Part shown: piece by piece, positions 48,258 through 58,526 of the stretch
Layout: the number at the start of each line of letters is the position of its first letter
How positions within the stretch are numbered: position 1 is the first letter of the stretch
Source of the DNA: Whitmania pigra
Lineage: Eukaryota; Annelida; Clitellata; Hirudinida; Haemopidae
Direction: 5' to 3'
Length of the DNA stretch: 64,000 bases
NCBI GenBank assembly: GCA_021613335.1
Contig: JAJTWR010000147.1
Span: forward strand, 1-64,000
Notes under the pieces: model-generated
Told to the model about the DNA's origin: nothing
What the model saw: only the letters and a program-made list of their open reading frames with translations
The model's database searches: none
Translations under genes and position numbers: made by a program

Positions 48258-49766
48258 ATGGCTTATGCTTCGTTGCGCGATTTCATCAGCCGTCTTGAGA
48301 GCGACGGCCAGTTGCTGCGGGTGCGCGAACCGGTTTCGCCGGTGTTAGAAATGACCGAGATTCAAACCCGCCTGCTCGCTGAACAGGGGCCGGCCGTGTT
48401 GTTTGAAACGGTCGTCGATCCGGCAAGCGGCCGGCAGTGGGACATGCCGGTGCTGATTAATTTGTTCGGCACGGTCGAGCGGGTTGCTCTGGGCATGAAT
48501 CGCAGCCCGGCGCAATTGCGCGCACTCGGCCAAACGCTCGCCTTTTTGCGGCAGCCGGAGCCGCCGGGCGGTTGGCAGGAGGCGCTGGAGATGCTGCCTT
48601 TGCTCAAAAGCGCGCTGGCGATGAAACCGCGCACGGTTGCGTTCGCGCCATGTCAGCAGCAAGTGCTGGAAGGGGGGCAGGTCGATCTTGGCCTGCTGCC
48701 GGTGCAAAGCTGCTGGCCGGGCGAGCCGGCGCCGCTGATCACCTGGCCGTTGGTGGTGACCAAGGGGCCGGGCGATGGGCGTGAGGATGGCTTTAACCTT
48801 GGCATCTACCGGATGCAGGTCACTGGACGCAACACGACGCTGATGCGTTGGCTGCGCCATCGCGGCGGAGCTCAGCATTACCGCCGCTGGGGCCGGGAAA
48901 AGCGTCAGCCGTTGCCCGTCGCGGTTGTCATCGGCGCCGATCCCGCGACTATTTTGGCGGCGGTGACGCCAGTGCCCGATAGTTTGTCGGAATATCAGTT
49001 TGCCGGATTGCTGCGCGGGCGGCGGCTCGATCTCGTCGATTGCCGCACCGTGCCGCTGAAAGTGCCCGCTGAAGCCGAGATCGTCCTGGAGGGGTCGGTC
49101 TCGCTGGATGAGTTTGGCGATGAGGGTCCTTATGGCGACCATACCGGCTATTACAATTCGGTTGAGCCTTTCCCGGTCTTTACCGTTGCCGCCATGACCA
49201 TGCGGCAGCGGCCGATCTACCTTAGCACCTTCACCGGTCGTCCGCCCGACGAGCCTTCGGTCTTGGGCCAGGCGCTGAACGAGGTATTCATTCCGCTGAT
49301 TCAGCAGCAATTTCCTGAAATCGTCGATTTTTGGCTGCCGCCGGAAGGATGCAGTTACCGCATCGCTGTGATATCGATTCGCAAAGCCTATCCTGGCCAT
49401 GCCAAGCGGATCATGATGGGGGTATGGTCTTATTTGCGCCAGTTCATGTACACGAAATGGCTGATCGTCGTGGATGACGATATTGATTGCCGCGATTGGA
49501 AGGATGTGATGTGGGCAATATCGACCCGCATGGACCCGGTGCGCGATCTGACGGCGATTGACAATACGCCGATCGATTATCTCGATTTCGCCTCGCCCGA
49601 CTCTGGTCTTGGCGGTAAGGTCGGGCTGGATGCCACCAACAAATGGCCCCCGGAAACCAAGCGCGATTGGGGGCAAAAGATCCGAATGGATCAAGCGGTG
49701 ATCGATCGGATCAGCGCCCTCTGGTCGCGCTTGGGGCTGCCTGGCAGCGGCAAGCCGATCTGGTAG
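48258..49766 (+). CDS. ubiD: UbiD family decarboxylase (4-hydroxy-3-polyprenylbenzoate decarboxylase)
   Basis: A 502-residue prenyl-FMN-dependent decarboxylase: [74 protein letters not shown], and [20 protein letters not shown]. The length and segments match the ubiquinone-pathway UbiD. It starts five bases after regA and is probably co-transcribed with the redox regulators. No ubiX (flavin prenyltransferase) is in the window. Confidence 0.92.
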   Translation: MAYASLRDFISRLESDGQLLRVREPVSPVLEMTEIQTRLLAEQGPAVLFETVVDPASGRQWDMPVLINLFGTVERVALGMNRSPAQLRALGQTLAFLRQPEPPGGWQEALEMLPLLKSALAMKPRTVAFAPCQQQVLEGGQVDLGLLPVQSCWPGEPAPLITWPLVVTKGPGDGREDGFNLGIYRMQVTGRNTTLMRWLRHRGGAQHYRRWGREKRQPLPVAVVIGADPATILAAVTPVPDSLSEYQFAGLLRGRRLDLVDCRTVPLKVPAEAEIVLEGSVSLDEFGDEGPYGDHTGYYNSVEPFPVFTVAAMTMRQRPIYLSTFTGRPPDEPSVLGQALNEVFIPLIQQQFPEIVDFWLPPEGCSYRIAVISIRKAYPGHAKRIMMGVWSYLRQFMYTKWLIVVDDDIDCRDWKDVMWAISTRMDPVRDLTAIDNTPIDYLDFASPDSGLGGKVGLDATNKWPPETKRDWGQKIRMDQAVIDRISALWSRLGLPGSGKPIW

Positions 49767-49822
49767 TCCTGGGGATTTAGCGATCTCGGCGGAAAGCGGC
49801 GAAACTCGCCCCGATGCCGCGC

Positions 49823-50710
49823 TTACGCCTGTTGAGCCTCGACGATCCCGCGCCGGATGGCCCTGGTGCGGGTGAACAGCTCTTCCAGCGTTTGGCCGTC
49901 GCCGATGCGGATGGCGCGTTGCAGGATGGCCAGATCCTCATACAAGCGGCCGAGCATTTCGAGCACGGCGTCACGATTATTCAGAAATACATCGCGCCAC
50001 ATGATCGGGTCGGAGGCGGCAATGCGGGTGAAGTCGCGAAATCCCCCGGCGGAATATTTGATCACTTCCGCTTGCATATGCTCTTCCAGATCGGTAGCCG
50101 TGCCAACGATGGTATAGGCAATCAAATGCGGCAGGTGGGAGGTGATGGCCAGAACGCGATCGTGATGATCGGCCGACATTTCGGCGACCTTGCTGCCGAC
50201 CGCTTCCCACAGTGCGCGTAATTTGGCCACAGCCGCGGGGTCGCTGCCGGGCGGCGGGGTTAAAATGGTCCACCGCCCATCGAACAAGGCGGCGAAACCG
50301 GCATGGGGGCCGGAATATTCGGTGCCGGCAACCGGGTGGCCCGGTATCAAATGAACATCGTGCGGGATGTGGGGCAGGACATCGCGCGTCATCACCTGTT
50401 TGACCGATCCGACATCGGACAAAATCGCTCCCGGCTTCAGGTGCGAGGCGATCTGTCTGGCAAGCTCGGCGTAGCTGCCAACCGGCGTGCAGAGCAACAC
50501 CAGATCGGCATCGCGCACGGCATCGGCCGGATCGGCGGTTGCACGATCGGCCAAGCCCAGTTCGCGCACCGCGGTCAGCGCCTGTTCCGAGCGATCGCAC
50601 GCAACCAGGTGACCGGCCAGTGCGTGCAAGCGGATGGCGCGCGCGCAAGAAGAGCCGATCAACCCCATTCCGACGATGGCGACGCGACCGAAAAGCGGAT
50701 TGGCGCTCAC
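49823..50710 (-). CDS. tyrC: Prephenate/arogenate dehydrogenase (TyrC)
   Basis: NAD-dependent oxidative decarboxylation leading to tyrosine. The N-terminus GRVAIVGMGLIGSSCARAIR is the dinucleotide motif; later ILSDVGSVKQVM, LIPGHPVAGTEYSGPHAGFA (His of the active site) and ITSHLPHLIAYTIVGTATDL are family-typical. The start is GTG 50710, overlapping the hisC stop as GTGA; a long open frame upstream is the shadow of hisC. 295 residues. No regulatory ACT domain is present. Confidence 0.9.
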   Translation of the reverse strand: MSANPLFGRVAIVGMGLIGSSCARAIRLHALAGHLVACDRSEQALTAVRELGLADRATADPADAVRDADLVLLCTPVGSYAELARQIASHLKPGAILSDVGSVKQVMTRDVLPHIPHDVHLIPGHPVAGTEYSGPHAGFAALFDGRWTILTPPPGSDPAAVAKLRALWEAVGSKVAEMSADHHDRVLAITSHLPHLIAYTIVGTATDLEEHMQAEVIKYSAGGFRDFTRIAASDPIMWRDVFLNNRDAVLEMLGRLYEDLAILQRAIRIGDGQTLEELFTRTRAIRRGIVEAQQA

Positions 50711-51837
50711 GCCGGTCTTCCAAGAAAGCCGGCTAAGCTGCCGGCGACCGCTTTCATATCGTCTTCGGCGCCGATTGTGATGCGCAGGCTGTGGTCTAGT
50801 CCATAAGCGGCCATCTTGCGGGTAATGATGCCATGTTTGAGCAGATGATCGAAAGCGGCGTCGGCGTTCTGCCCCTCGGTCTGCGCAAAGCGCACAAGGA
50901 TGAAATTGGTCACGCTCGGCGCCACGCTCAGCCCCAGCGCCGTCAGCTTTTCTGCCAACCACGGGCGCCATCGATCGTTGTGGCGGCGTGAGGCGTCGAC
51001 GAAAGCCTGGTCGTCCAGCGCCGCGATTCCGGCGGCTTGCGCTGGCGTCGACAGGTTGAACGGCCCGCGCACGCGGTTGAGCGCATCGGCAACGGCCGGG
51101 CTGCAATAGCCCCAGCCCACGCGCAAGGCCGCTAGGGCGAAAATTTTCGAGAAGGTGCGCAGCATAACGACGTTGCCAGCCGCTTCCACCCGTTCGCTTC
51201 CCGCGTCGTAGTCCGACCTGTCGACATATTCGGCATAGGCGGCATCGACGATCAGCAGCGTGTCGGACGGCAAACCGGCATGCAGGCGGCGTATTTCGCT
51301 CGAAGGCAGATAACTGCCGGTCGGATTGTTGGGGTTGGCAACCACCACGATACGGGTTCGCGGCGTCACCGCGGCAAGCAGCGCATCGACATCGGTGCGC
51401 AGGTCGCGTTCAGCGGCGGCGACCGGCGTCGCGCCGACCGATCTGGCGGCAATCGGATACATCAAAAAACCGTGCTGGCTGTATAAAACCTCGTCGCCCG
51501 GCCCGGCATAGGTGCGCACGAGCAAGGCGATCATCTCGTCAGACCCGGCGCCGCAGACGATACGGGCGGCATCCAGCCCCCAATGGCGGGCAAGGGCCTG
51601 GCGCAGATCGACGCAATGGCCATCGGGATAGCGATGAAGATTGGCGGCCTGCTGCCGGTAGGCCTCGATGGCCCGTGGGCTGGGGCCGAGCGCGCTTTCA
51701 TTCGAGGCCAGCTTGATGACGCGATTGAGACCGGCAATTTGCGATTCGCCCGCAACATAGGCGGCGATATCCATGATACCCGGGCGCGGTGTGGGAACGC
51801 TCATCTCATATGGCCTTTCATTCATCCGTTCGTTCAT
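50707..51837 (-). CDS. hisC: Histidinol-phosphate / aromatic aminotransferase
   Basis: A 376-residue class I/II PLP aminotransferase: KLASNESALGPSPRAIEAYR, VCGAGSDEMIALLVRTYAGP, VVVANPNNPTGSYLP, and LRTFSKIFALAALRVGWGY with the PLP Lys. The operon with chorismate mutase and tyrC suggests that it serves phenylalanine and tyrosine synthesis as well as histidine. The start region holds three short overlapping in-frame Met codons (MNERMNERPYEMSV); the first is listed. Confidence 0.9.
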   Translation of the reverse strand: MNERMNERPYEMSVPTPRPGIMDIAAYVAGESQIAGLNRVIKLASNESALGPSPRAIEAYRQQAANLHRYPDGHCVDLRQALARHWGLDAARIVCGAGSDEMIALLVRTYAGPGDEVLYSQHGFLMYPIAARSVGATPVAAAERDLRTDVDALLAAVTPRTRIVVVANPNNPTGSYLPSSEIRRLHAGLPSDTLLIVDAAYAEYVDRSDYDAGSERVEAAGNVVMLRTFSKIFALAALRVGWGYCSPAVADALNRVRGPFNLSTPAQAAGIAALDDQAFVDASRRHNDRWRPWLAEKLTALGLSVAPSVTNFILVRFAQTEGQNADAAFDHLLKHGIITRKMAAYGLDHSLRITIGAEDDMKAVAGSLAGFLGRPA

Positions 51838-51840
51838 CCG

Positions 51841-52719
51841 TCAGTCGGTTTGCGGCGTCGATGCCTCGCCGGCGAGATCGAGCGGCACGGCATAGCCGCC
51901 GATCGGCAAAACCAAGGTGAATTCGCCAGGGTTGGTCTCCATCAGGGTGCGGCAACGCGCATCGACTGCATCGATGTAACCGGCAATTTCGATCAGATGG
52001 CGGTATTCGTCGGTTTCGCCGCCGGCCTGACCGGTCATGAACATGACATCGAAGCCAGCGCCGGCCAGGCGGGCAAGCAGCCGGGCCCGGCTGGTTTGTT
52101 CCTGAGTTTCCAGGATCAGCAACGACCGGTCATGGCCGGATGGATCGATGGGCGCCCGCCCGATAACCAAGGCATCGCGCTCAAGAGCCGTGACGTTTTG
52201 AATAAAGGGCAGGCGGGCGATTATCTGCAAGCTGCCAGGGGTGACATTGAGCAGGTTGGGCCACCAGGCATTGCTTTCGCCTTCATGGGGCATGGGCAGC
52301 ACGCCAACGGTGGCGGCCCCGTCGGCCACCGCGCGCAGCACGGCAATGGCGGCGGCATGCGAGGTGTAAGTGGCGATGCTGCCAAAATGATCGCGGGCGG
52401 TTTCCCACAATCCACAGCCGCCCGGGTCCGGATGCTGCACGGCGATGGCGAACTTGCCCTGCAAGGAGGTCATGGCGCTGATGATCTCACGCCAGATGCG
52501 CGCCACGGCGGCGAACGGGAAGGGGCCAAAATGGCGCTTGGCCAATCGGCGCACGATCTGCGCCTCGCGCTCTGGGCGCATGATCGCAGCGGCGCTTCCC
52601 TTGGCGACGACGATCCGATCGGCCAACTCGCCGCGCTGCATCAGCAGGTCATGCAGCTGGGTATCGATCGCATCGAGTTGCAGGCGCAATTCGGTAAGGG
52701 CGGTTGGATCAACAGTCAT
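51841..52719 (-). CDS. Chorismate mutase with C-terminal prephenate-dehydratase-like region
   Basis: Residues 1-90 form an AroQ-type chorismate mutase helix bundle (LRLQLDAIDTQLHDLLMQRG, ADRIVVAKGS, MRPEREAQIVRRLAKRHFG). Residues 95-290 (FAIAVQHPDPGGCGLWETAR through TLVLPIGGYAVPLDLAGE) look like a degenerate dehydratase- or ACT-like regulatory portion (SLLILETQEQTSRARLLARL). The protein converts chorismate to prephenate and heads the operon with hisC and tyrC, four bases before hisC. Whether the C-terminal part has any catalytic role is uncertain. Confidence 0.82.
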   Translation of the reverse strand: MTVDPTALTELRLQLDAIDTQLHDLLMQRGELADRIVVAKGSAAAIMRPEREAQIVRRLAKRHFGPFPFAAVARIWREIISAMTSLQGKFAIAVQHPDPGGCGLWETARDHFGSIATYTSHAAAIAVLRAVADGAATVGVLPMPHEGESNAWWPNLLNVTPGSLQIIARLPFIQNVTALERDALVIGRAPIDPSGHDRSLLILETQEQTSRARLLARLAGAGFDVMFMTGQAGGETDEYRHLIEIAGYIDAVDARCRTLMETNPGEFTLVLPIGGYAVPLDLAGEASTPQTD

Positions 52720-52814
52720 GGCGGGTTAAACGATATCCGATCAACAGGTCGAAGGCTTATCTGTACGGCAGCTTTGTATGATGCTCAATGCCAGATGCTC
52801 GATGCGGATGGATT

Positions 52815-53531
52815 TCACGGCGTGGCGGCGCGCGATGACAGGAGATCGGCGAATACCTCCTCGCCGGCAAGCCACCGGGAAACGGCATTGCGCTCGGCCA
52901 GGATGCGTCGCAAGGCCGGGGCCAACCGCACCTGCCGGCCATCCAGTCCCAAGTGGCGCAAGCCTTCGATGATGCCGTCTTGCAAGGCGGCGCAAATAGT
53001 CAACGGCCACAAATCCCCCAACGCGGAGCCAGTCTCCTGGGCGCCATCGATAAATAATCCGCGCGCGCAATTGCCGATATCGTAGGCATTGAAGCCCCGG
53101 CAAACCAGCGGACGGACGCCATAGACGCTGCAACGGCCAGCTTCAAGCAGCGGGCAGCCTCTGGCATCGAGCGCGATGCGGGCGTGCAACCGCCGATAGA
53201 GGTCGAGATCGAGATTGACCATCATCGTATAGGACAGGCCGATGACCGTCAGCACATCGGTTACAGGCTCGGGAAGCCGGCAGCAATGATCGCAACCAGG
53301 AGCGCAGGCAATGGGCCGTAAAGCTGGCGTCACCCGGCCCATTTGCTCCATGGCCAGATCGGCGATGATGCCGGCGCGCTCGGCAACCGCCAGCACGGCT
53401 TCGATCCGCCGGTCGTTGGCCAGGGCGCGACGGGTGAAGTCGGCCATGGTCTCGGTCAAGCGCTCGAACATCTCCGCAACCAGGCCGGGACCGGTCGAGG
53501 CCGTCAAATCCAAGGGACCAGGAACAGTCAT
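52815..53531 (-). CDS. YkgJ-type cysteine-cluster protein
   Basis: A 238-residue protein with the cluster CAPGCDHCCRLPEPV at about residue 75, then GCPLLEAGRCSVYGVRPLVC and CRGFNAYDIGNC, a Cys pattern typical of the YkgJ/zinc- or iron-cluster family. The function is not known. ATG 53531 (MTVPGPLDLTAST) has AGAGAGG upstream and is preferred to an open extension to 53612. The gene stands alone. Confidence 0.75.
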   Translation of the reverse strand: MTVPGPLDLTASTGPGLVAEMFERLTETMADFTRRALANDRRIEAVLAVAERAGIIADLAMEQMGRVTPALRPIACAPGCDHCCRLPEPVTDVLTVIGLSYTMMVNLDLDLYRRLHARIALDARGCPLLEAGRCSVYGVRPLVCRGFNAYDIGNCARGLFIDGAQETGSALGDLWPLTICAALQDGIIEGLRHLGLDGRQVRLAPALRRILAERNAVSRWLAGEEVFADLLSSRAATP

Positions 53532-53702
53532 CCTCTCTTGATGCCTGAAAAACAACGCCACGGCAACCGGGGATACGGCCTGGGTTCGATGCAAAGCGCA
53601 GGATAGCGACATCCGGTTGCGATCTGGACCGAGGCGCGCAATAGTTATCGCGCTATACTTCCACTAATATATAATTAGCTCCATAACATGAAGGAGGATA
53701 CA

Positions 53703-53978
53703 ATGCTGACCTTTGAAGATTGCCTTGGGATGTGCGATCTGTCAGAAGAAGAAATCGATGCGATCGCCGAGCACGAGAATATTTGCGAGCTGGCGGCGCT
53801 GGAGTTGGCCGAATATTTGTGCCACCAAAAAGATGGTAGCTTGCGTATCCGCCAGATGATCGTAGAAGATATCGAAGCCGCGCGCGATCGGGGAGACCAT
53901 CTGCATTCAGCCCGACTGAAACATGCTCTTCAAAGATTCGTTCGTAACCATAGTGAGCAGCTAGGAGCTGGTAAATGA
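53703..53978 (+). CDS. Small conserved-looking acidic protein
   Basis: A 91-residue acidic helical protein: MLTFEDCLGMCDLSEEEIDA, IAEHENICELAALELAEYLC and RQMIVEDIEAARDRGDHLH. AAGGAGG lies six bases before ATG 53703, a very strong ribosome binding site. Codon use and the coupled downstream gene make it real. I recall similar small proteins in Rhodospirillales but no function. It overlaps the next gene by four bases. Confidence 0.7.
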   Translation: MLTFEDCLGMCDLSEEEIDAIAEHENICELAALELAEYLCHQKDGSLRIRQMIVEDIEAARDRGDHLHSARLKHALQRFVRNHSEQLGAGK

Positions 53979-54352
53979 CCTTGTCTCTGATCCGTCTGGA
54001 ACTTGCCCGAACCAAGGGGTACCCCGAGGGATCGTCTGCTTGTGGCTATGAATTCCGCGCGCCGCTGGATGCCGAGGGCCATCTGGATTTGGAGGCTTTC
54101 AACCGCCATCGCAAGGATTGCCTCGTTCGCCGCTTTTGGGAACATGAGGATGACCGGCACGGGCTGCTGGAGCATGGCCGTGGCGGTGTGTGGAAATTCA
54201 CCTATGGGGAGGACGAGGAGGAAGAGGAGGAGCCGCTGTTCAAACTCGACCGGCACCTGTTCAAGATCGGCGAATATATCTCGATCACCGAGGAGGGCGA
54301 GCGGAAGATGCCGTTTCGCGTAATCTATGTCAAGCCGATGACCGCTGGCTGA
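53975..54352 (+). CDS. Conserved-looking small protein, function unknown
   Basis: A 125-residue protein coupled to the preceding gene. It begins MTLSLIRLELARTKGYPEGS and has a basic-aromatic middle (NRHRKDCLVRRFWEHEDDRH), a run of six Glu (DEEEEEEPLF) and a beta-rich end (KIGEYISITEEGERKMPFRV). The pattern of short, charged, non-membrane sequence suggests a small cytosolic protein. No family is recognised with confidence. Confidence 0.7.
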   Translation: MTLSLIRLELARTKGYPEGSSACGYEFRAPLDAEGHLDLEAFNRHRKDCLVRRFWEHEDDRHGLLEHGRGGVWKFTYGEDEEEEEEPLFKLDRHLFKIGEYISITEEGERKMPFRVIYVKPMTAG

Positions 54353-54379
54353 TCGGACATCGCGCCTTGCGCCGTTGCT

Positions 54380-54446
54380 CGCGCTCTCAATCCGACATTT
54401 GCCTCCCCCGCTACAGGCGTCGGGCCAATGTCGGATTGAGAGCGCG
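54380..54446. repeat. Long inverted repeat 1 upstream of the SLC5 kinase
   Basis: The 20-base arm CGCGCTCTCAATCCGACATT (54380-54399) and its exact reverse complement (54427-54446) flank a 27-base loop, 28 bases after the preceding stop codon. A transcript would fold into a very stable hairpin. Confidence 0.85.
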
Positions 54447-54472
54447 GGGGATTTTGCGATTCTCGTGGATTT

Positions 54473-54531
54473 TTCGAATTCGACGTTCGGTGCGACATCG
54501 ATGCCGGACGGGATCGAACGTCGAATTCGAA
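54473..54531. repeat. Long inverted repeat 2 upstream of the SLC5 kinase
   Basis: The 17-base arm TTCGAATTCGACGTTCG (54473-54489) and its exact reverse complement (54515-54531) flank a 25-base loop. The arm itself contains a smaller palindrome (TTCGAA, GAATTC). It lies 27 bases after repeat 1 and 126 before the kinase start. The rest of 54353-54657 contains no gene that I can see. Confidence 0.85.
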
Positions 54532-54657
54532 CCGCCAGGCCAAAGGCGCGATACAGCTAAGGTCGCACAGACAAGCGCTCGTCATTGGCGCTAGGCTGAG
54601 TTTTGCCGGTTTCACGCCGGATAAGCTGCTCGATGATCGAGGCCACAATGAACGGTC

Positions 54658-57600
54658 ATGATCGATAGCTGGATTGTCTTGCCGGCCTCGCTGGCCTATA
54701 TCGGTTTGCTGTTTTTCATCGCTTGGGTCGGCGATCGGCAAGCCGAGCGCCATGGCGGCGCCCGGCGACCGGGCGGGCCTTGGCTTTATGCCTTGACCCT
54801 TGGCGTCTATTGCACCAGTTGGACCTTTTTGGGCTCGGTGGGACGGGCGGCTGCCTCCGGGTTCGACTTCCTATCAATCTATATCGGTCCAATCTTGGCG
54901 TTGACGCTGGCCTGGCCCGTATTGGTCAAGGTGGTGCATATCGCCAAAGCGCAAAACATTACCTCGATAGCCGATTTCATCGCCGCGCGTTATGGCAAAT
55001 CCCAGATGGTCGCCGCTCTTGTCACTATCATCGCCGCGGTCAGCGTGATACCTTATATTGCCTTGCAGCTTAAGGCCGTGGCCTCCTCTTACCAGGTGTT
55101 GCTGTCCGGTTCAGCCCCCCATGCCACAGACCGCGCCTGGTGGCACGATACGGCGCTGTGGGTGGCGCTGTCGATGGCCTTATTCTCTATCTTGTTTGGC
55201 GTGCGCAGCTTGCACGCCAGCGAGCATCATCGCGGATTGATGATGGCGATCGCCTTCGAATCGCTGGTCAAGCTGACAGCGTTTTTGGCGGTTGGCGGCT
55301 TTATCGCCTATGGGCTGTTTGACGGGGTTGGCGACATTTTGTCGCAAGCCGAGGCGCGAGCGGATATTGCCCCGCTGCTGCGGCTGAATATGGCCGATCC
55401 AGCCTGGTGGAGCATGACGCTGCTGGCCGCCTTTGCCTTCTTGTGTCTGCCCCGGCAGTTTCACGTCAGCGTCGTGGAATGCACCGATGCGCGCGATATC
55501 AGGTTTGCCAGCCGGGTTTTCCCGCTTTATCTGGTTGCCATCAACCTGTTCGTTCTGCCCATCGCCCTAGCCGGGCTGCTCATGTTCAATTCCGGTCAAG
55601 TCAACCCCGACACCTTCGTTTTGTCGGTGCCGATGGCCAGCGGCTACCCGGCTATGGCGCTGATCGCTTTCATTGGCGGTTTGTCGGCGGCGACCAGCAT
55701 GGTAATCGTCGCGGCGGTAGCGCTTTCAACCATGATCAGCAACGATCTGGTCATGCCGATGCTGTTTCGCTTGAAAGCATTGCACCCATCGCACGGCCCC
55801 AGCCCTGGCCGGCTGCTTTTATTGGTCCGGCGCGGCACCATCCTGGCGCTGTTGCTATTGGCGTATCTTTATGACCGGCTGACGGCCGCCGCCTACCCGC
55901 TGAGCGCCATCGGCCTGATCTCCTTTGCCGGGGTGGCGCAATTTGCCCCGGCGATGCTGGGGGGGCTTTATTGGAAGGGAGGCAGACGGGCCGGAGCGCT
56001 GGCGGGGATGTCTCTTGGATTGACCGTCTGGATCTATACGCTGGTCTTGCCCTCTTTCGTTCCCACCGGCTGGCCTGACCCGTCTTTTCTCACCCAGGGG
56101 CCGTTCGGGCTTGGCTGGTTGCGCCCGCAAGCTCTGTTCGGCTGGAATGCCCTCGATCCGCTCAGCCATACAGCGCTGTGGAGCTTGTCGCTCAATGCCG
56201 CCGCCTATGTCGCCGTCTCTTTGCAGTTGCGCGGTCGGATGGTTGAGCGCATGCAGGCGCTGGCCTTTGTCGAGGCGGTTGAGGCGCACGGCAATACCGC
56301 CGGCAGATCGGAAGTGCCCGCCAATCTGGCGGAATTGTCGGCGTTAGTGGCGCGCTTTTTGGGCCAGGAGCCGGCCCGCGCGGCTTTTGCCGATTATTTG
56401 CGGCGCCATCCAGGAGCAGCGCAGCAGGCCGGTTTCGATGCCGTGCGGTTTACCGAACGGCTGTTGGCCGGCGCGATTGGCGCCGCCTCGGCGCGCGTGG
56501 TCGTGGCGACAGCGCTGGAGGGCAAGAGCCTGTCCCGGCGTGAGGCAATGCGGATTCTCGATACCGCTTCCGAAGCGATTAAATCCAACCGCGAATTGCT
56601 GCAAGCAATCCTGGAAAATATACCACAGGGAATTTGCATGTTCGACAATAGCCAAAGGCTGGTGACATGGAATAAAAGCTTCCTGACCTTGCTCGATTTA
56701 CCTGAGAGCGAGGTCCAACCTGGCACGAGCTTGCGGGAGATCGTCAATTTCAATGCCCGCCGCGGCGAGTATGACCGAACCGGTTTCGGTCGCTGGATCG
56801 CCAACGACTTGCCGATAGCGCCTTCCAGCTATGAGCGCCAACGCCCCGGCGGCACGGTGCTGGAAATTTCGGCCAACGCCATTCCCGATGACGGTTTCGT
56901 CGTCACCTTCACCGATATCACCGAGCGCAAGCGCGCCGAGAATGCTTTAAGGGAAAGCGAACGCAGCATTCGCGTTTATACCGACAATCTGCCGGTGCTG
57001 ATCGCCTATACGGACCGCGAGGAAAAACTGCGCTTTACCAATCGCGCCTATGAGGAGGCGTTGGGTCTGTCGCGCGACAGCGCTCAGGGCATGCCGGTGG
57101 CGGTTGCTTTGGGACCGCAGCGCTACAGCCTGCTGATGCCGCACATCCGCGCCGTTTTGGGCGGTCAGCATCAAAGTTTTGAGGCGACTTTCCCCGGAAC
57201 CACCGGCGAACCGCGCTATGCCGAGGTGACCTATGTGCCCGATCTTGCTCATGGCGAGGTGCAGGGATTTTTTGCTATTTACCACGATGTCACGATACGC
57301 CGCCACACCGAGCAGGCATTGAAAGAGGCCTATGAAAGCCTGGAACGCCGGGTCGAAGAGCGCACCCAGGCACTGCAAGCCGCCAAGCAGGAAGCCGAAC
57401 GCGCCAATCACAGCAAGACCCGCTTTCTTGCCGCCGCCAGTCACGACTTACTGCAACCGCTTCATGCCGCGCGGTTGTTCGTCTCGGCGCTGAGCGACCG
57501 GCGCCAGAATCGCGACAATCGAGCGTTGATCGATAATATCGATGCCTCCTTGAAATCGGTCGAACAATTGCTTGGGGCCTTGCTGGATATTTCGCGCCTG

Positions 57601-58526
57601 GATGCTGGCGGGCTGAAGGCTGAACCGGTCGCTTTGCCGCTGGATGGTTTGTTTTCAACTCTGGGATTGGAATTTGCCGCTTTGGCCAAACAAAAAGGGT
57701 TGGAGCTGCGGGTCTTGGCGACCAAGACGGTGGTGCGTTCCGACCCGCGCTTGTTGCGGCGAATTTTACAGAACTATTTATCGAATGCCATCCGCTACAC
57801 CGATCGGGGCGGGGTGATGATCGGCTGCCGCGCGCGTGGCGAACAGGCGGCGATCTCGGTTTGGGATACCGGCCGCGGCATTCCCGCCGACCAGCTGGGC
57901 GAAATCTATCGCGAGTTTCATCGGTTGGAGCCTGATCGCGGGGGCGATAGAGGGTTGGGGCTGGGGCTGGCGATTGTCGAACGTATGGCGCAGATGCTGG
58001 ATCATCCCTTGGCGGTGCGATCGCATCTTGGCCGGGGCAGTTGTTTTTTTCGGTCACCGTGCCGGTGACTGGCGCGTTGGAAGCAACCGCCGCCCCGGCT
58101 CGCCGGCGCCATGCCGATGCGCTTGGCGGCGCGGTGGTTTTATGCCTGGACAACGAGCCGGTTATTTTGCACGGTATGGCGGCGTTGTTGGCTGGCTGGT
58201 CCTGCCAGGTGCAGACGGCCACCCATTTGGCTCAAGCGTTGGCGGCAATCGAAACCATGCAACCTGCGGTCTTGATTGCCGATTACCATCTCGATAACGG
58301 CACAAATGGCATCGATGCGCTGGCGGCGTTACGGGCGCGCTGCGGTGTGCACACCCCGGCAATCCTGGTCACGGCCGATCGCGACGACGCGGTTCAAGAA
58401 CAAGCCGACCGCAACGGCATCGATCTTTTGTACAAGCCGCTAAGGCCGGCAACCTTGCGCGCTCTGCTTGCGCGCCTGCTCACCCGGCGCGATGCCCAAA
58501 CCCCGTACGATCGCGAAACGGGGTAG
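54658..58526 (+). pseudogene. SLC5-PAS-histidine kinase-receiver hybrid sensor, frameshifted before the receiver
   Basis: Residues 1-520 are a sodium:solute symporter-like domain with about 13 helices (YCTSWTFLGSVGRAAASG, NITSIADFIAARYGKSQMVA). Two PAS domains follow (LLQAILENIPQGICMFDNSQ; IRVYTDNLPVLIAYTDREEK), then a coiled coil, a HisKA box with phospho-acceptor His929 (ASHDLLQPLHAARLFVSAL) and an ATPase domain (DTGRGIPADQLGEIYREFHR). The frame changes at a T7 run (58044-58050); one more T would join it to a receiver domain (VVLCLDNEPVILHGMAALL, Asp in LIADYHLDNGTNG, and LLYKPLRP). Such kinases resemble CbrA but with an added receiver. As written, the kinase ends at 58068 without the receiver. 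The hut operon lies downstream beyond two transposons. Confidence 0.87.

Noticed and set aside
48345..49694. 449-codon open frame on the minus strand
   Set aside because: Antisense shadow of ubiD; no motif and no ribosome binding site.
53703..54352. Toxin-antitoxin pair
   Set aside because: The size and overlap fit, but neither protein shows a nuclease, kinase or DNA-binding motif of known toxin-antitoxin families.
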